Assembly (NCBI GenBank): GCA_964017155.1
Contig: OZ024864.1
Coordinates: 32,499,932-32,563,931, forward strand
Length of the DNA stretch: 64,000 nucleotides
Direction of reading: 5' to 3'
Source: Oasisia sp. SBJ-2009
Lineage: Eukaryota > Annelida > Polychaeta > Sabellida > Siboglinidae
The notes under the pieces were generated by a model. The model saw only the letters and a program-made list of their open reading frames with translations. It was not told the origin of the DNA and searched no databases. Shown one piece after another: positions 11,950 through 23,755 of the stretch. A program made the translations under genes and the position numbers. The stretch's first letter is position 1, and each line of letters opens with the position of its first letter.

Positions 11950-14900
11950 CTGTCGACATACGCTCACTCCTAGACACAGACCGAGAGTGAGAGGGGGTGA
12001 CGAGTATATAACAACTCTTTATTTAAACACCATCCAATTCGTGGATAATGTCCCGTTCACGGGTGTGTAAACATAAATATAAAACCAAAATCGCACATAG
12101 GATGGCTAACTAGAATAATATATACATAAATTACAAGTTGTAAAGTAAACGTTAATACGACAAAATGTTTCTGTAGATTCAATAAAGTATTATAAAAACT
12201 ATTTTGAATTGATATTAAACTAATGCGAAAGGTAAAAAAATAGTATAGCTGTATATAGCGTGTGTGTACCTTTCATCGACAGGGTCCCTAATGATCGACC
12301 GTTTCATAAATGCAATACATTTGGTGTTGACTGTTACTGTACTAACGTAATTGTATATGTGCAAACAAACACGCAAACTGATGTCATGGGCGAATAAAAT
12401 CATTGTTGACACATCATTACTCAAGTTTATGTGCTGAACGGTCGATCATTAGGAACCCCCTGTTACCTATTGGGTGAGAAGGTAATCACTGCTGGTATTC
12501 TGTCACCAAATTGTATCAAGCTATTTTTTGTGTTTGTAGAAATCGTTAATGAATATGCTTTGAATAGAGAATAATTTAAATTGCACGCACGCACGCGCGC
12601 GCGCGCGCACTCACACACGCGTACGTGCGTATATATATATATATATACATACATATATTTCCATCCCGTATGTCGACGTCTGTGGCACACATACATACAC
12701 TTCTGTTTATGTGTATGTTTGTGTGTTTGTGTGTGCGTGCGTGCGTGCGTGCGTCTGTGTGTACCGACATCGACCATTTCTGCGTAAATCACGTTATTAA
12801 AATCACGACAATACTGACTTTAAGGTAAGCGTACACTATAAGACACCCTGAATGTATTAAAGTATGTACCCTTCCTTGCTTCAATGCCTGAATAACTTCG
12901 TCGATGCTAAACATTCTCTCGTTCACTTCGAAGTGATCCTACAACGGAAAAGACATTCCTAACACACACGCATTGAAATAATTGATAAGTCTGTCAGAAA
13001 TAAGGAAGAATCCCAAAGTATGTTGTAGTAATTTTTAGACCCCATAGGCATACCCTGTCATGCGTGTGCGTCCCACCGTTTTGACAAATACCCCATGCAC
13101 TCAGTAAATTATGCACCGTCGACATTTATTACATTTGTTCCTTGGCTGTATTGATTCGTTGTTTACACATAGAATATAAATATGTAACAATAATAATAAA
13201 TAAAACATAACCTGGTTTTTGTTGGAATTCTATTGAAATCACCCTACGTAATGTTTACCCAAAGAGCACGGACCCCGTGTAACGTTTTGTCACATTTACT
13301 CCTCTAGACCCCAGCCTACATAAGCGCTACATACTTCATTGATGCCTCCTTGCTACTTCTATTCCCTCCTTCCTAAGTACTACATACTTCACGGATGCCT
13401 CCTGGCTATTTCTTTTCCCGCATCAACGCGTCGTTCCGTAAAAGTGACAACAGACTGTCACACCGTGGTTCTATCGGCGAGGTGATCTGTACTTACCCAG
13501 TCGCGAACTAGCTGGAGGACACAGCTCCTGGCGACACCCGGCAGAACGATACCACTGGTTGCTGTTGGCGTTAACAGCTCTCTCCCTGTTCAAGTAAATC
13601 CTACATTAAATATTAAACCTTTAGGGTTATGCAACATATCACGCGCCTGACGTCGCTTAGAGGCTTTGTAAATACATCACAAATTCATCTAATCCAAAAA
13701 CGTTGGATACGAGTGATGCCGTCTGTCCACAAGTCATCCACGAAAATGGGAAATGTCAATAAATTGCAATGACACGTTCACATCTATCTATAACGTCAAG
13801 TGACGGAGTTGCTAAAACAACGACAGGTGTACACATAAACCAGGTGACAATATTCTTTCTATTGACAAGAATGGGTATAGCATTATTGTTACACGTCAGG
13901 AAATTCCAACCGGTTTATCATGTCAAAACCAAACACACGGCAGAGTTGAAAATGTACATCAAGAACAGAATATATCCACTTTTGTGTGCCACATGTTGTG
14001 TATGTGCACACCCCTTAAATGTACATTCTTTTTAGCAGACTTCCCGACTATGCATACATCTATAATAAGTGTATAATAAATGTGTTGTTTACACTAAAAG
14101 TATAAATAAGTCGGTCAAACTCATAAATATATTACTATACTGCTATTTTTCTTCGCGGGATGTTATGCGCACAAAACCTGACTGAGGAATCAATGGCATA
14201 CGTTTGACATTTTCAGCACAATTGTCCAATACTTTAAAGAAATCAATATGTGAAGTTCCGAAATACACCCTCACCTGCTAAATGTAACGTACTTTATGGA
14301 TAACTGCTAACATGCTGAGTAGAACTACGACACAGTGTGGCTGGCGTTCTTATTGCGTGCAGTGCACCGATTAAGGTAAGTAGTTACAATTTATACGGTG
14401 GACTTTCAAACTTACTTCCTTCCGCATTAGTCCAAATCATGAATATATTCATGTCGCCAGCCTGCGTTAGATGGCGCTGCGGTCCGTGCAGCCACAACAC
14501 GTCGTGGCAGCCATGTTTAACGGCCGCTTCCTGTTGCACTGCAATGGCGGCGGCGTAATGTCTGCACATGGAAGATCGCGTTAATGATTCGTAATAAAAC
14601 AGTAGATTATCAGTAAAGAGTTCCCATTACAAAATAGCATTTTGCAGGTTGTATGTGAATAGTCTTGAGTGGGTTTCGTACATTTTCAAGAGCACTTCTG
14701 TCAGTGGAGGTAAAAGTGCTGTTAAATGTTTGGTAGATGTTTTGGTAAATTTCTAAAGAAATGAACACCCATTTCAAACATTATAGAATGCAGTATTGTA
14801 GTTAAATCTGCCTATGTTCTAAAGAAACTTTAATTAATTAATTAGTTAGTTAGTTAGTTCGTTCGTTCGTTCGTTCGTTCGTTCGTTCGTTCGTTCGTTC

Positions 14901-16495
14901 GTTCGTTCGTTCGTTCGTTCGTTCGTTCGTTCGTTCGTTCGTTCGTTCGTTCATTAACTCAATTATCAAACATCTCCCCTCCCCGTTTCCGCTCTTCAAT
15001 CTCTACTAACCACCCAACCCTGCCCATACTGCCTACTACACTACACACTCTGTCCCACTTCTACAGATGCCATAATTATCCGCAACTTGCATACGGCAAA
15101 AAGGAAGAGGACGCCAGCAACGTACGTACGCCCCCATCTTGGTGCAGCCCCAGGTCTCGTCCGTTACCCGGATGTAGCGTGCCTCCGCCATCAGCGAGAG
15201 GGCCGAGAAGTCTGTCTCTACTGGACACGTGATCACGTACAAGAGGGCCTTACTGGGAACCTTTACCTGGAGGTTGGCCTATAGATGAAGGTACACAATA
15301 GAATACAATACACTATAGTACAATACAATGCAACGCAGTGCAATGCAATAAAATGTTATACTGTATTTATTTATACTGCACTGCACGGTACTGTACGATA
15401 CGGTACGGTACGGTACCATACGACAGAACTTTATTGATCCAAACACTGATAAATTGCACGTTTGTCGTCAATTCTAGTGCATCAAAACAAACCATCCTTC
15501 ATACATTCACACGTAGAAATAACAACACAGAGAAGTGTGCTTGACCTGCGCGTGAAGTGCTGTGTCTATAACTGCCATTCAGTAAAAGAAGTATGATGAC
15601 AATTGGACAATGACTCATTGCCTTACTGGATGTCCAACTGTCATGCTGTACCTGTGTCGCCCCCTCAGCCCTACATAATATTATATTGGAATTACATTAC
15701 ACATTATGTCACCATCGGAATTGCGCCAATTTGATGTGAACAACGAACTAATGTCATATAGTTCACTGTCATGACAATAATACAGGACTATCCCGGTGAC
15801 CGCAGTAGCGACATTACAGTATTTGACCATCACCACGTTTCCCTTTCTAGAAGTCACACAACAGTAAATGCTTTTCCATCCATTTCTAACCTTCTTTGAG
15901 AAAGAATACTTTTTGGTGTCAAATCCAGACCTTACATTGTTTCGTCACTAGCAACATTTTGTACATGTGACATCTTTGTACTTTCGTAAATAATACACAC
16001 TTGTATCAATGGTTTAGCAGCAGATCAGTATCTTTAAAAGACGCTTCTTTCACTTGATGGTAAAACAGTTACACTAAGCAAGAGTGTTCAAGACGTTTCG
16101 GCGGATGATGTTTGTTCCATGCTGCATGAACAGATAAGGTTTAGTTTGAACGCAGTATCACAAAGTCAAACGTACGTCTGTGCTGATAATAACGGCGCGG
16201 ACGAGCAGCGAGCCGAGGTGATGGGGCGGCACCCAGGCCTGGTCGACGCTAACGAGTTTGCGCAAGCAGTTTTGAAACTCTACCGCGTCTAATTCCTGTC
16301 AACAGACCGGAGAATAATACTACATAATTTAACAGCGGAAATTAATTATGGTGTGAGTTTTGTGCACACACTTGCAGGACTGTGAGTGTGTGATTGGAAA
16401 ATCACAAATCATCCATAATTTTAGTAATTAAATCAAACGAACCACTTAGTGGACTGGCGAGTTGTTTTCATAGGACATTTTGCCAGTCACACACA

Positions 16496-16551
<56 letters not shown>

Positions 16552-16588
16552 CCACACCACACTCACGCAAACACATACTCACACATAC

Positions 16589-16655
<67 letters not shown>

Positions 16656-16680
16656 GTATATGTATATATATATATATATA

Positions 16681-16741
<61 letters not shown>

Positions 16742-18055
16742 AACGGTTTGTTTTGCCAACGTGAAACCGTCATACAAAATATGTTTCATTCCCAACTCGT
16801 ATCAACTCCTATGTGTATTTACATGTCATATCCATTACCAGTCGCCCGTGACACACTTCCAATAGACGAGTGTGAACAAAGAGCAAAACGAGCGAACATA
16901 AACCTACATATTCAGAACAACACTCGTCAAATGTTTTCAAGTTGTAAAATTGCTAAAGTGTTATTTACCCAGTATATTTACCATGTTAGTAAGCATGCTT
17001 ATCCAGCAGAGGCTTAAAAGCCTCGTATATGCCAATTTCTGGTAAAAGTATTTAAAAATTAAGAAAGTAAAACTGTAACTGGCCTATAATCTGAATATAT
17101 AAAATTATGACTAATTAAAGTGTTTGGAAAAAATATTTTGCAAAGTAAATTATAAAACAAAACGTAAATGGAATATACAACCTGAATAAGTGAAATTATA
17201 ACTAACTTAAATATCTAAATAGTATAAAATACGTTAACTGAATAAATAGCTATAAAAAGATGCGCACTCCGTTGCAAATGATATCCGTATATGAATAGGA
17301 ATGTCCGGTTGCTGCCAATTATAAAATCCATATGATACAAATAAGTGTTTTAAACATTCAATCTTACACCGAGGAACATTGTAAACACGTGCATTTCGGA
17401 TTGCGTAATCAGGTGTCCTGGGGAGGCAGGAGATGGTGCAGGTTATGATTGGGTTGCTGCATGCTCGCGAACAGAGTTTTGCAAGGCGTCTCCGTCTGGT
17501 CTGCTAGCGTATGTTGTCTTGCAATGGCGATGGCTTCGTTATAACGCAGGCCACGAAATATTGTGCGGATAGCTCTTTTCTGTATGTTTTCGAGCTTGTT
17601 TTTTTCATCAGGTTCATGTAGCGAGATGTAGCGTGAGGAATATGGTAAATGGCTTTAGGTGCATCACCGTGCATGTCATGTAGGGTTCATATCTCTTTAG
17701 TATTAATAATAATAATACAATAACTTCTATTGCGCCTAAATCCTTGGAAACCATCCTCAGAGGCGTATCAATACAAAAAGGGTTCATCGATCTCAGAGTC
17801 AGTAACCAATTCCAGTTTTCAACAGATAAACTGATACGCCAGTAGCAATGGTGGGCAGGCGTAGTTTTAAAGGTATGTTTTTTAAATGACAGCGGAAGTC
17901 AACAATATTTCCAAATGATCTAACACTAGACGGAAGCATATTTCAAAGAATATGTTTTTGTTGAATTTTGTTAAACTTGGTTGTCATGTCGTTATTTATT
18001 ATAAATAAATATATGTATGTATGTATGTATGCATGTATTTATGTATGTATATACA

Positions 18056-18111
<56 letters not shown>

Positions 18112-18215
18112 CAAAAACAGAGAGAGGGTGAGATGGGTAGGAAGGGAGGGGAGGGAAGGAGGGAACGAGGGAGGGAGGGACGGAGGGAGGGACGGAGGGA
18201 GGGAGAGAGAGAGAG

Positions 18216-18260
<45 letters not shown>

Positions 18261-21176
18261 CTGAATGCCGGACGGCCCCTTTCAATGCAAAATGCTGGCT
18301 GCGCCACTGTGCAAAAGTGCTAGAAGAAGATATGCTTCAAGAGGAAATTGACAGATATAATCGGAGAATAACAATGTCACATAATAGTTCGCTCGGTGGC
18401 CATCTTGTTCAATTGCCATATGTTTGTTTTGTGTATCTCACTCATATAGCATATTAACGAACATTAGTGAATTATTCCCACATCAGTGACACTGAGGTCC
18501 GTTTATATACCGTTTATTCGTTTTTCGTTTTCAAATTTGCGAACGAAAAACGGATAACGAATTCCTTTTTCGTTTTTCGTTTTCAAATTTGCGAATGAAA
18601 AACGAATTAGTTTTTCGTTTTTCGTTTTCAAAAGTGAAGTATGAAAAACGAAAAACGAACTAGTTTTTCGTTTTTCGCTTTTGCATTTAGGATGCTTCGG
18701 TTGCACTGCCACCTCGGGTGGCCGGTAAAAATGTGTAGTTTCGGCGGGATACTTCGGTTGCACTGGCAGCGTTTTGAAAACAAACTCGCAGAAATTGCAT
18801 CGGCGAAGTGGTATATCTAATTAATACGGGTGAATATAGTCGTTTCGGCGCTGTTTATTATGTTTCGACAATTTAATAAACTGTACTCAACCTTATATAT
18901 AATAGATCGAAAGATGGATAAATCGAGAGTAGATGTATTTATTTTGTAACTGTAACTATGTGATGCAATAGTTATTTTTAATTTAGTTTTTAAAATATTT
19001 GTCTTAGGAGGCCCCTATTATGACTAATAAATAGTCGCTATCTTAGGGGCCACTTTGGGTTTTTAAATTAGCTATTTTTTTATGTAATTATTGGATTGCA
19101 TTAACGGACCATTACGGATAGCCCAATTGTATTTAGGAGCATGTATATTCCTGAGTATTGTTTATTAACATTTGCTTCTTTACGCATATTGTAAGTAGAG
19201 GATATGTGGTAAAAATATAATACGTTTATGGCTTAATGTGTTGCTAGAGTTACTGTTAATGATACACGTACAATTAAAACCTTCACAGATGACAGAAACA
19301 CAGTGAATATTGAATATTTGATTAATAAAGACCTATAATAAAATATAGCTAAAACTACATACAGATGCGTTAATTGTGTTTTATTGTATAATGTCAATCC
19401 AACTGAGTTGAGTTGCCAATAAAACTTGTGTTATTATTATACATTATCATTAAAATATTAATAAAACAAAAGTTTTTTTTCTTCAAATGCCTACTAAATA
19501 GGTTGATGAAGTAACATTAACAATTGACACTGTAGATATTGAGAGATTTAACCAGTTTAACATTCTGGGCGTTACATTAATCTCGCATTTAAACTGGATT
19601 AAACATGTTGATAAAATAGCAAATATATGTTCTCGAACAATTGGACCTATAACTAGGTTAAAGCATATTATTCAAACTAGAATAAAAATGTCACTCTATA
19701 ATTCAATAATATTGCCTTACACTAATTACCATCTACCGATCTAGGGACACAAATGTAATTGAATAAACAAATTGCAAACAACTTGTAAGAATAATATTGT
19801 CAAATAAATATAGCTCCCACATAGAATTAATGTTTAAGCAAAAGTTGAATACCATCTTATTGTAATTATATTATAATTTTATTATAAATATAAATATAAA
19901 CCATTACCTGCACACTTTCAAAATTGGCAGATAACACAAACCAAAAATATGCATAATCATTTCACACCAGCACACAGCAGAATACATACATTCAGGACAT
20001 AATATACATTTGTAAAAAATACTATGCCTCACACACAATAAACAATATCTATATTTGTTTAATCAAAACATTAAAAAAGTCTGATACAATATGTAAAGCA
20101 GCATATTACACACTGATGCAAACATACTTCTACTGTTGTAAATTACTGCATATGCAAAATAATAATGAATTAACACTAACTCTAGCAACACGTTAAGCCA
20201 TAAACGTATTATATATTTTTACCACATATCCTCTACCTACAATATGCGTAAAGTAGCAAATGTTAATAAACAATACTGAGGAATATACATGCTCCTAAAT
20301 ACAATTGGGCTATCCGTAATAGTCCGTCAATGGAATTCAATAATTACATAGAAAATAGCTAATTAAAAAACCCAAAGTGGCCCCTAAGATAGCGACTATT
20401 TATTAGTCATAATAGGGGCCTCCTAAGTCAGATATTTTAAAAACTAAATTAAAAATAACTATTGCATCACATAGTAGCAGTTACAAAATAAATACATCTA
20501 CTCTCGATTTATTCACCTTTCGATCTATTATATATAAGGTTGAGTAAAGTTTATTCAATTGTCGAAATATAATAAACAGCTCCGAAACGACCAATATTCA
20601 CCTGTAGGTTCTTAGATATACCACTTCGCCGATGCAATTTCTGCGAGTTTGTTTTCAAAACGCTGCCAGTGCGACCGAAGTATCCTGCCGAAACTACCAA
20701 TTTTTACCGGCCACCCGAAGTGGCAGTGCGACCGAAGCTTCCTAAATGCAAAAACGAAAAACGAAAAACGAATTCGTTTTTTGTTTTTCTTACTTCACTT
20801 TTGAAAACGAAAAAAGAATTCGTTTTTCGTTCGCAAATTTGATAACGAAAAACGAAAAAGGAATTCGTTATCGGTTTTTCGTTCGTAAATTTGAAAAGGA
20901 AAAAACGGTATATACACGGACCCACTGACCGGAAATTCCAATATTAATGATACTCATCTGAAGTTACTGACACACTCCCGACGCTAGTGACACACACCGG
21001 AAATTAGCGACACTCACCGGAAGTGCAGCACGTCGAATAGAGCGCAACATCTGGTGAATGTGTCTGTCTGGTCTGAACAGTCGGATGTGGCCGTCCACAC
21101 CTCTGTACGCCTTCATGTCTTCAAACAGCTGAAAGATAAGATGAATCACTGTTGCAGTGCATTCCGACAACCAAGC

Positions 21177-21256
<80 letters not shown>

Positions 21257-21263
21257 TGCGTGC

Positions 21264-21317
<54 letters not shown>

Positions 21318-22440
21318 ACAATTGCGATGGGGTTTGGATTAAAAGTGCCCTAGAAAGAGTGGGAGAAGAATGAAAAATATTATAGATAGAAGGAATTGGA
21401 GACTGCTGACAGAGAACGTAGTAAGAGAAAAGTGAGAAAAGAAAAAGACAATGGAAAAGGATATCATGGTCAACTCACCCCTGACAGCACTGATACCAGG
21501 AAAATAATAACAACGAAATGCAATTTCACCATTAGTTTGAATCCTTAATAGCCATATGTGCGCATTGAGAATAATGACATTTTCATTGCTCTGTCAACTC
21601 TTACGTACGCTGCAGCCAGCGACAGAAGTGGAGAATTCCTAACTTAATTCTATTTGAATGATGACAATATTTTGCGAAAGGGTAGGACTTGGAAGGATAA
21701 TCTTACACAGGCATCCTGATACCCACTGTGCTTTGTAACTCTATGAATCCTCCGTTCCCCACCATCCTAATTTTACCGGATTGGGGGTCCATGGCCGCTA
21801 CGCAGTCCTTTCATTCGTTCCATTGCCATTGGCGTCCAATGAGGTGTTCCACTGGCAACTAATCTGTCTATTTCTTACTAGCGGCCAGGAAGCTAACTGT
21901 AAAGATATAACTAAAACAATGCTGATGTTTGTCAACTACTTTAACTATGACTTTATGGGTGTCGTTTGCTACTTACTACACCGCAGACACGAATGTACAT
22001 TGATGTGGTTACCCCGAAGGTTATTCCCTACCGGAAGCCATTGCAATGTACAGCAACGGTTTATTTTATTGACATTTAGACATTAAATTGATTTAGATTA
22101 GTTCTCCTTAATTTCATAACTAGAATATTATCTTTGTAGTCTAGTTATTGTTGTGGAATTCGCGGTTTGTTGGAAATATATGTTTTTATCAGCTCTACAT
22201 TTCCGTGGACAAGCGTCAACTCACCTCGATGGCGTAATGCAGCACCTGGGCAGCCGGATGTAGACTGAGACAATGCAGTGGACAGATATGGGGAGCGCCC
22301 CATCCTTCATCTACCGTCCATTCCGCCGAGAACATGTGTTCCGAGAACCCGCGGTCAGGGTCTGGACCAATGTCCAGTTGGGAACTCCCGCATTTGTGAA
22401 CGAGGAGGTCGGCGAGGTGGAACGTCGATGCACACGACAT
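11767..22440 (-). CDS. BCAT: Branched-chain-amino-acid aminotransferase-like protein, 8 exons
   Basis: This gene encodes a protein of about 360 residues related to BCAT, the PLP enzyme that transfers amino groups between leucine, isoleucine or valine and 2-oxoglutarate (fold-type IV). Coding exons, in order: 22225-22440, 21018-21128, 16176-16295, 15130-15278, 14416-14561, 13497-13585, 12870-12938 and 11767-11949. Junction phases are 0,0,0,2,1,0,0 and all connect. The exons align collinearly with vertebrate BCAT: HMFSAEW, LSLHPAA, YRGVDGHIRLF, LVSVDQAWVP, CTKMGA/HYA, GDMNIF, GIVLPGVAR and the C-terminal SELSDIQ. The candidate Schiff-base lysine is K196. The Glu expected just before the GDMN motif is Gln, and the GT and CxxC motifs near the end are lost, so activity may be altered. 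An in-frame stop lies upstream of the chosen ATG, so no mitochondrial leader is visible, although an upstream exon could exist. The family assignment is firm; catalytic competence is unknown. Confidence 0.88.
12583..12760. repeat. Mixed GC/AC, TA and GTGC microsatellites
   Basis: GCAC/GC repeats, a short TA tract and GTGTGC/GTGC repeats in the intron between BCAT exons 7 and 8. Confidence 0.8.
12870..13585 (-). CDS. BCAT: BCAT-like exons 6 and 7
   Basis: Exon 6 (13497-13585) encodes ELLTPTATSGIVLPGVARSC and ends in RDW before GTAAGT. Exon 7 (12870-12938) encodes DHFEVNERMFSIDE and ALKQGR before GTACAT. GIVLPGV is the family's phosphate-site loop and is preserved. Phases are 1 to 0 and 0 to 0. 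The 558 bp intron between the exons contains nothing else recognisable. Confidence 0.85.
14416..14561 (-). CDS. BCAT: BCAT-like exon 5, cofactor-binding segment
   Basis: This exon encodes HYAAAIAVQQEAAV, GCHDVLWL and TQAGDMNIFMIWTN. It corresponds to the family segment containing TEVGTMNLF. The acidic residue expected at the position of Q232, which normally pairs with the PLP ring nitrogen, is Gln. The acceptor is TGCAG and the donor GTAAGT (phase 1). Confidence 0.88.
14835..14955. repeat. GTTC tetranucleotide microsatellite
   Basis: GTTA units change to about 28 perfect GTTC units, in the intron between BCAT exons 4 and 5. Confidence 0.95.
15130..15278 (-). CDS. BCAT: BCAT-like exon 4, carries the PLP lysine
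   Basis: This exon runs from ANLQVKVPSKALLYV to CTKMG and ends at a GTACGT donor after two bases of a codon. I chose this donor over the one four bases downstream because only this one joins in frame to the next exon, giving KMGAHYA, the counterpart of KMGGNYG. K196 is the predicted Schiff-base lysine. The segment between ITCPVE and TKMG is about seven residues shorter than in vertebrate BCAT. Confidence 0.85.
16176..16295 (-). CDS. BCAT: BCAT-like exon 3
   Basis: This exon holds residues 110-149: a CAG acceptor, then ELDAVEFQNC, LVSVDQAWVP and LLVRAVIISTD, and the donor GTACGT. It is phase 0 at both ends. The stretch matches the vertebrate region ending in YIRP, but the Tyr and Pro of that motif are Leu and Ala here; the Arg is kept. 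Confidence 0.85.
16486..16738. repeat. GCAC, TA and AC microsatellites
   Basis: Three consecutive simple repeats in the intron between BCAT exons 2 and 3. Confidence 0.95.
17700..17990. mobile_element. Interspersed repeat with AAT-tail
   Basis: Begins AATAATAATAATACAATAAC and TTCTATTGCGCCTAAATCC and runs to the GA/TA microsatellites. The region containing GCGGAAGTCAACAATATTTC looks like the common mollusc SINE/LINE 3' block, read in reverse. Confidence 0.4.
18057..18256. repeat. TA then GGGA/GA microsatellites
   Basis: A 55 bp TA run followed by GGGA, GGAC and GA units. Confidence 0.93.
18496..20922. mobile_element. 2.43 kb foldback element with ~740 bp inverted arms and 6 bp target duplication
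   Basis: The ends read GGTCCGTTTATATACCGTTT on the left and, reverse-complemented, GGTCCGTGTATATACCG on the right. CACTGA flanks both sides (18490-18495 and 20923-20928). Arms of roughly 18496-19265 and 20170-20922 pair almost throughout, including TTTTTCGTTTTTCG subrepeats, CACCTCGGGTGGCCGG and the phrase around AGGCCCCTATTATGAC. No transposase is visible. The ~900 bp centre contains a reverse-transcriptase remnant. It sits in the BCAT intron after exon 2. Confidence 0.88.
19510..19870 (+). pseudogene. Reverse-transcriptase remnant inside the foldback element
   Basis: The reading FNILGVTLISHLNWIKHVDK, then RTIGPITRLKHII and LYNSIILPYTNY is the post-YADD region of a jockey-like LINE. Stop codons follow. 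It is either cargo of the foldback element or a later insertion. Confidence 0.75.
20940..21017 (-). repeat. ~21 bp minisatellite derived from the BCAT exon 2 donor
   Basis: After CTTCCG/GTGAGTGTCGCTAAT come units TTCCGGTGTGTGTCACTAGC, GTCGGGAGTGTGTCAGTAAC and TTCAGATGAGTATCATTAAT, then TTTCCGGTCAGTG. The last unit is cut by the foldback element and continues on its far side. Confidence 0.75.
21018..21128 (-). CDS. BCAT: BCAT-like exon 2
   Basis: This exon holds residues 73-109, from LFEDMKAYRGVDG to RAALP, with phase 0 at both ends and the donor GTGAGT. The motif RGVDxxIRLF is a BCAT hallmark. The DNA just after the donor is a ~21 bp minisatellite whose units copy the donor region, and that minisatellite is interrupted by the 2.4 kb foldback element. 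Confidence 0.88.
21181..21316. repeat. GT, GTGC and TA microsatellites
   Basis: These three runs lie in BCAT intron 1, beginning about 50 bp before the exon 2 acceptor. Confidence 0.95.
22225..22440 (-). CDS. BCAT: BCAT-like exon 1 (start exon)
   Basis: This exon holds residues 1-72. The ATG at 22440 follows an in-frame TAA eight codons upstream, so either translation starts here or an undetected upstream exon splices in between. Downstream are the family stretches HMFSAEW, PHICPL and LSLHPAAQ, ending HYAIE before a GTGAGT donor. The protein begins near the point where cytosolic BCATs begin their conserved domain, which argues for a cytosolic rather than mitochondrial form. Confidence 0.75.
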
Positions 22441-22976
22441 CTCGGTGTAACTGGCGCCGGATTAGTGCGCGTGGCCCGTGGCTGTCGTGTCCAGAGGCGG
22501 GCTGGTCGAATGGCGTGCAGAGTCTTGTGCTGGTGGCCTGATAATCTGTCCATATAACACTCGTAATGTCACACAATTCACCCGCCGTAGGTCGCGACAA
22601 GTATGTCGCACACAATGGATCTCGTGTATGTTTGAATAACACAGAGCACGTCTGTTTTTCTGTACTATTTTTGCATGTTCAAGTGTTGATATACACAGTG
22701 GTTGATGGCGCGTTCGACAACACGTACAGTGGCCTTTAGACCGACTAAACTCTCACTGCGGGGAACTAAACAAGTGAACGCAACTCATGTTGAAATAAAT
22801 CAGTGCAGTGGAAAAGAGCCACTTCGATGGGCGTGCGCGGGGTCCGTTGGGGGTCTACAAGTGCCCCCTACATCTGACATTTTATTGGCCGTATATGCGT
22901 ATGTCAATCTATAATAATTTTATGTTGCTTTACATTTTATAAAATGTAATCTTCTCAAAGTTCTGTATGTAATAAG

Positions 22977-23062
22977 TATAGAGCATAGTGGCTCAGGGGT
23001 AGAGGTTGAGCCGCCCTGAGGATTGGGTACTGCGCTACATAAGAACTTTCCTTGTAGAGAGC
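22977..23062 (+). mobile_element. Short SINE remnant
   Basis: AGCATAGTGGCTCAGGGGTA resembles a tRNA-type A box head, and GATTGGGTACTGCGCTACAT resembles the 3' block of the SINE at 61483. The middle is missing. Confidence 0.5.
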
Positions 23063-23139
23063 TGTGCCGAAGTTATTCATGAACTTCTGGTGGCGGAATG
23101 TTATGGAACAGAATACAACATGTAGAAATTGGGGATGCA

Positions 23140-23755
23140 AAATCATAAACTTTACCAATTGCAACTGGTGTGCCTCAAGACTTGATTCAAGTCTCTTTAT
23201 TATGTATATTAACGATTTTTCACAAGCTAGTCCAAACATCCATTTCTTATTCTATGCTGACGACATCACTTTAAGTAGAATGAGCAATTTCACAACTACA
23301 CACAATGATGATCCTGAAGGAAATATATATGAGGAACTCTACAAAATTAATGAATGGCTAGACATAAATAACCTTTCCCTTAACGCAACTAAATCAAAAT
23401 TCATAGTGTTCCATATGCAAAAAACATACACATGTTCCTATAGTACAGTAATAACGAAGGCTGACAATTTAAATTTCTTAGGATTAACTTTAGAGATGTA
23501 TCAACTGGACAAAATATTCTGAAAATATAGCAAATAAACGTTCAAGAATAATCGGTATACTTAATATATAATACTTTATTAGTACAACACGTAAATTATT
23601 GCTTAATGACTGATGGTCCAGTATCAAAGAATAAACCAACTTCAGAAAAGGGCCATACGGGTGATATATTTGTCTTCATTATGCACATATTGACCCATTG
23701 GTTAATCAAGTAAGCTTACTAAAAGTGAATGATCGATGCTTCTTTGCTCCATAAA
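23140..23755 (+). pseudogene. Non-LTR reverse-transcriptase remnant with YADD
   Basis: GVPQ is followed after a frameshift by MYINDFSQASPNIHFLFYAD and YADDITLS, then INEWLDINNLSLNATKSKF and LNFLGLTLE. Further downstream LVNQVSLLKVNDRCF is visible in another frame. Several frameshifts and stops mean it is dead. Confidence 0.82.

Noticed and set aside
15126..15130. Alternative donor four bases downstream for BCAT exon 4
   Set aside because: GTACGTACGT offers two donors, but only the upstream one keeps phase and gives KMGAHYA.
21781..22086. 101-residue plus-strand open frame near BCAT exon 1
   Set aside because: No domain or homology signal; it lies in the first BCAT intron on the opposite strand.
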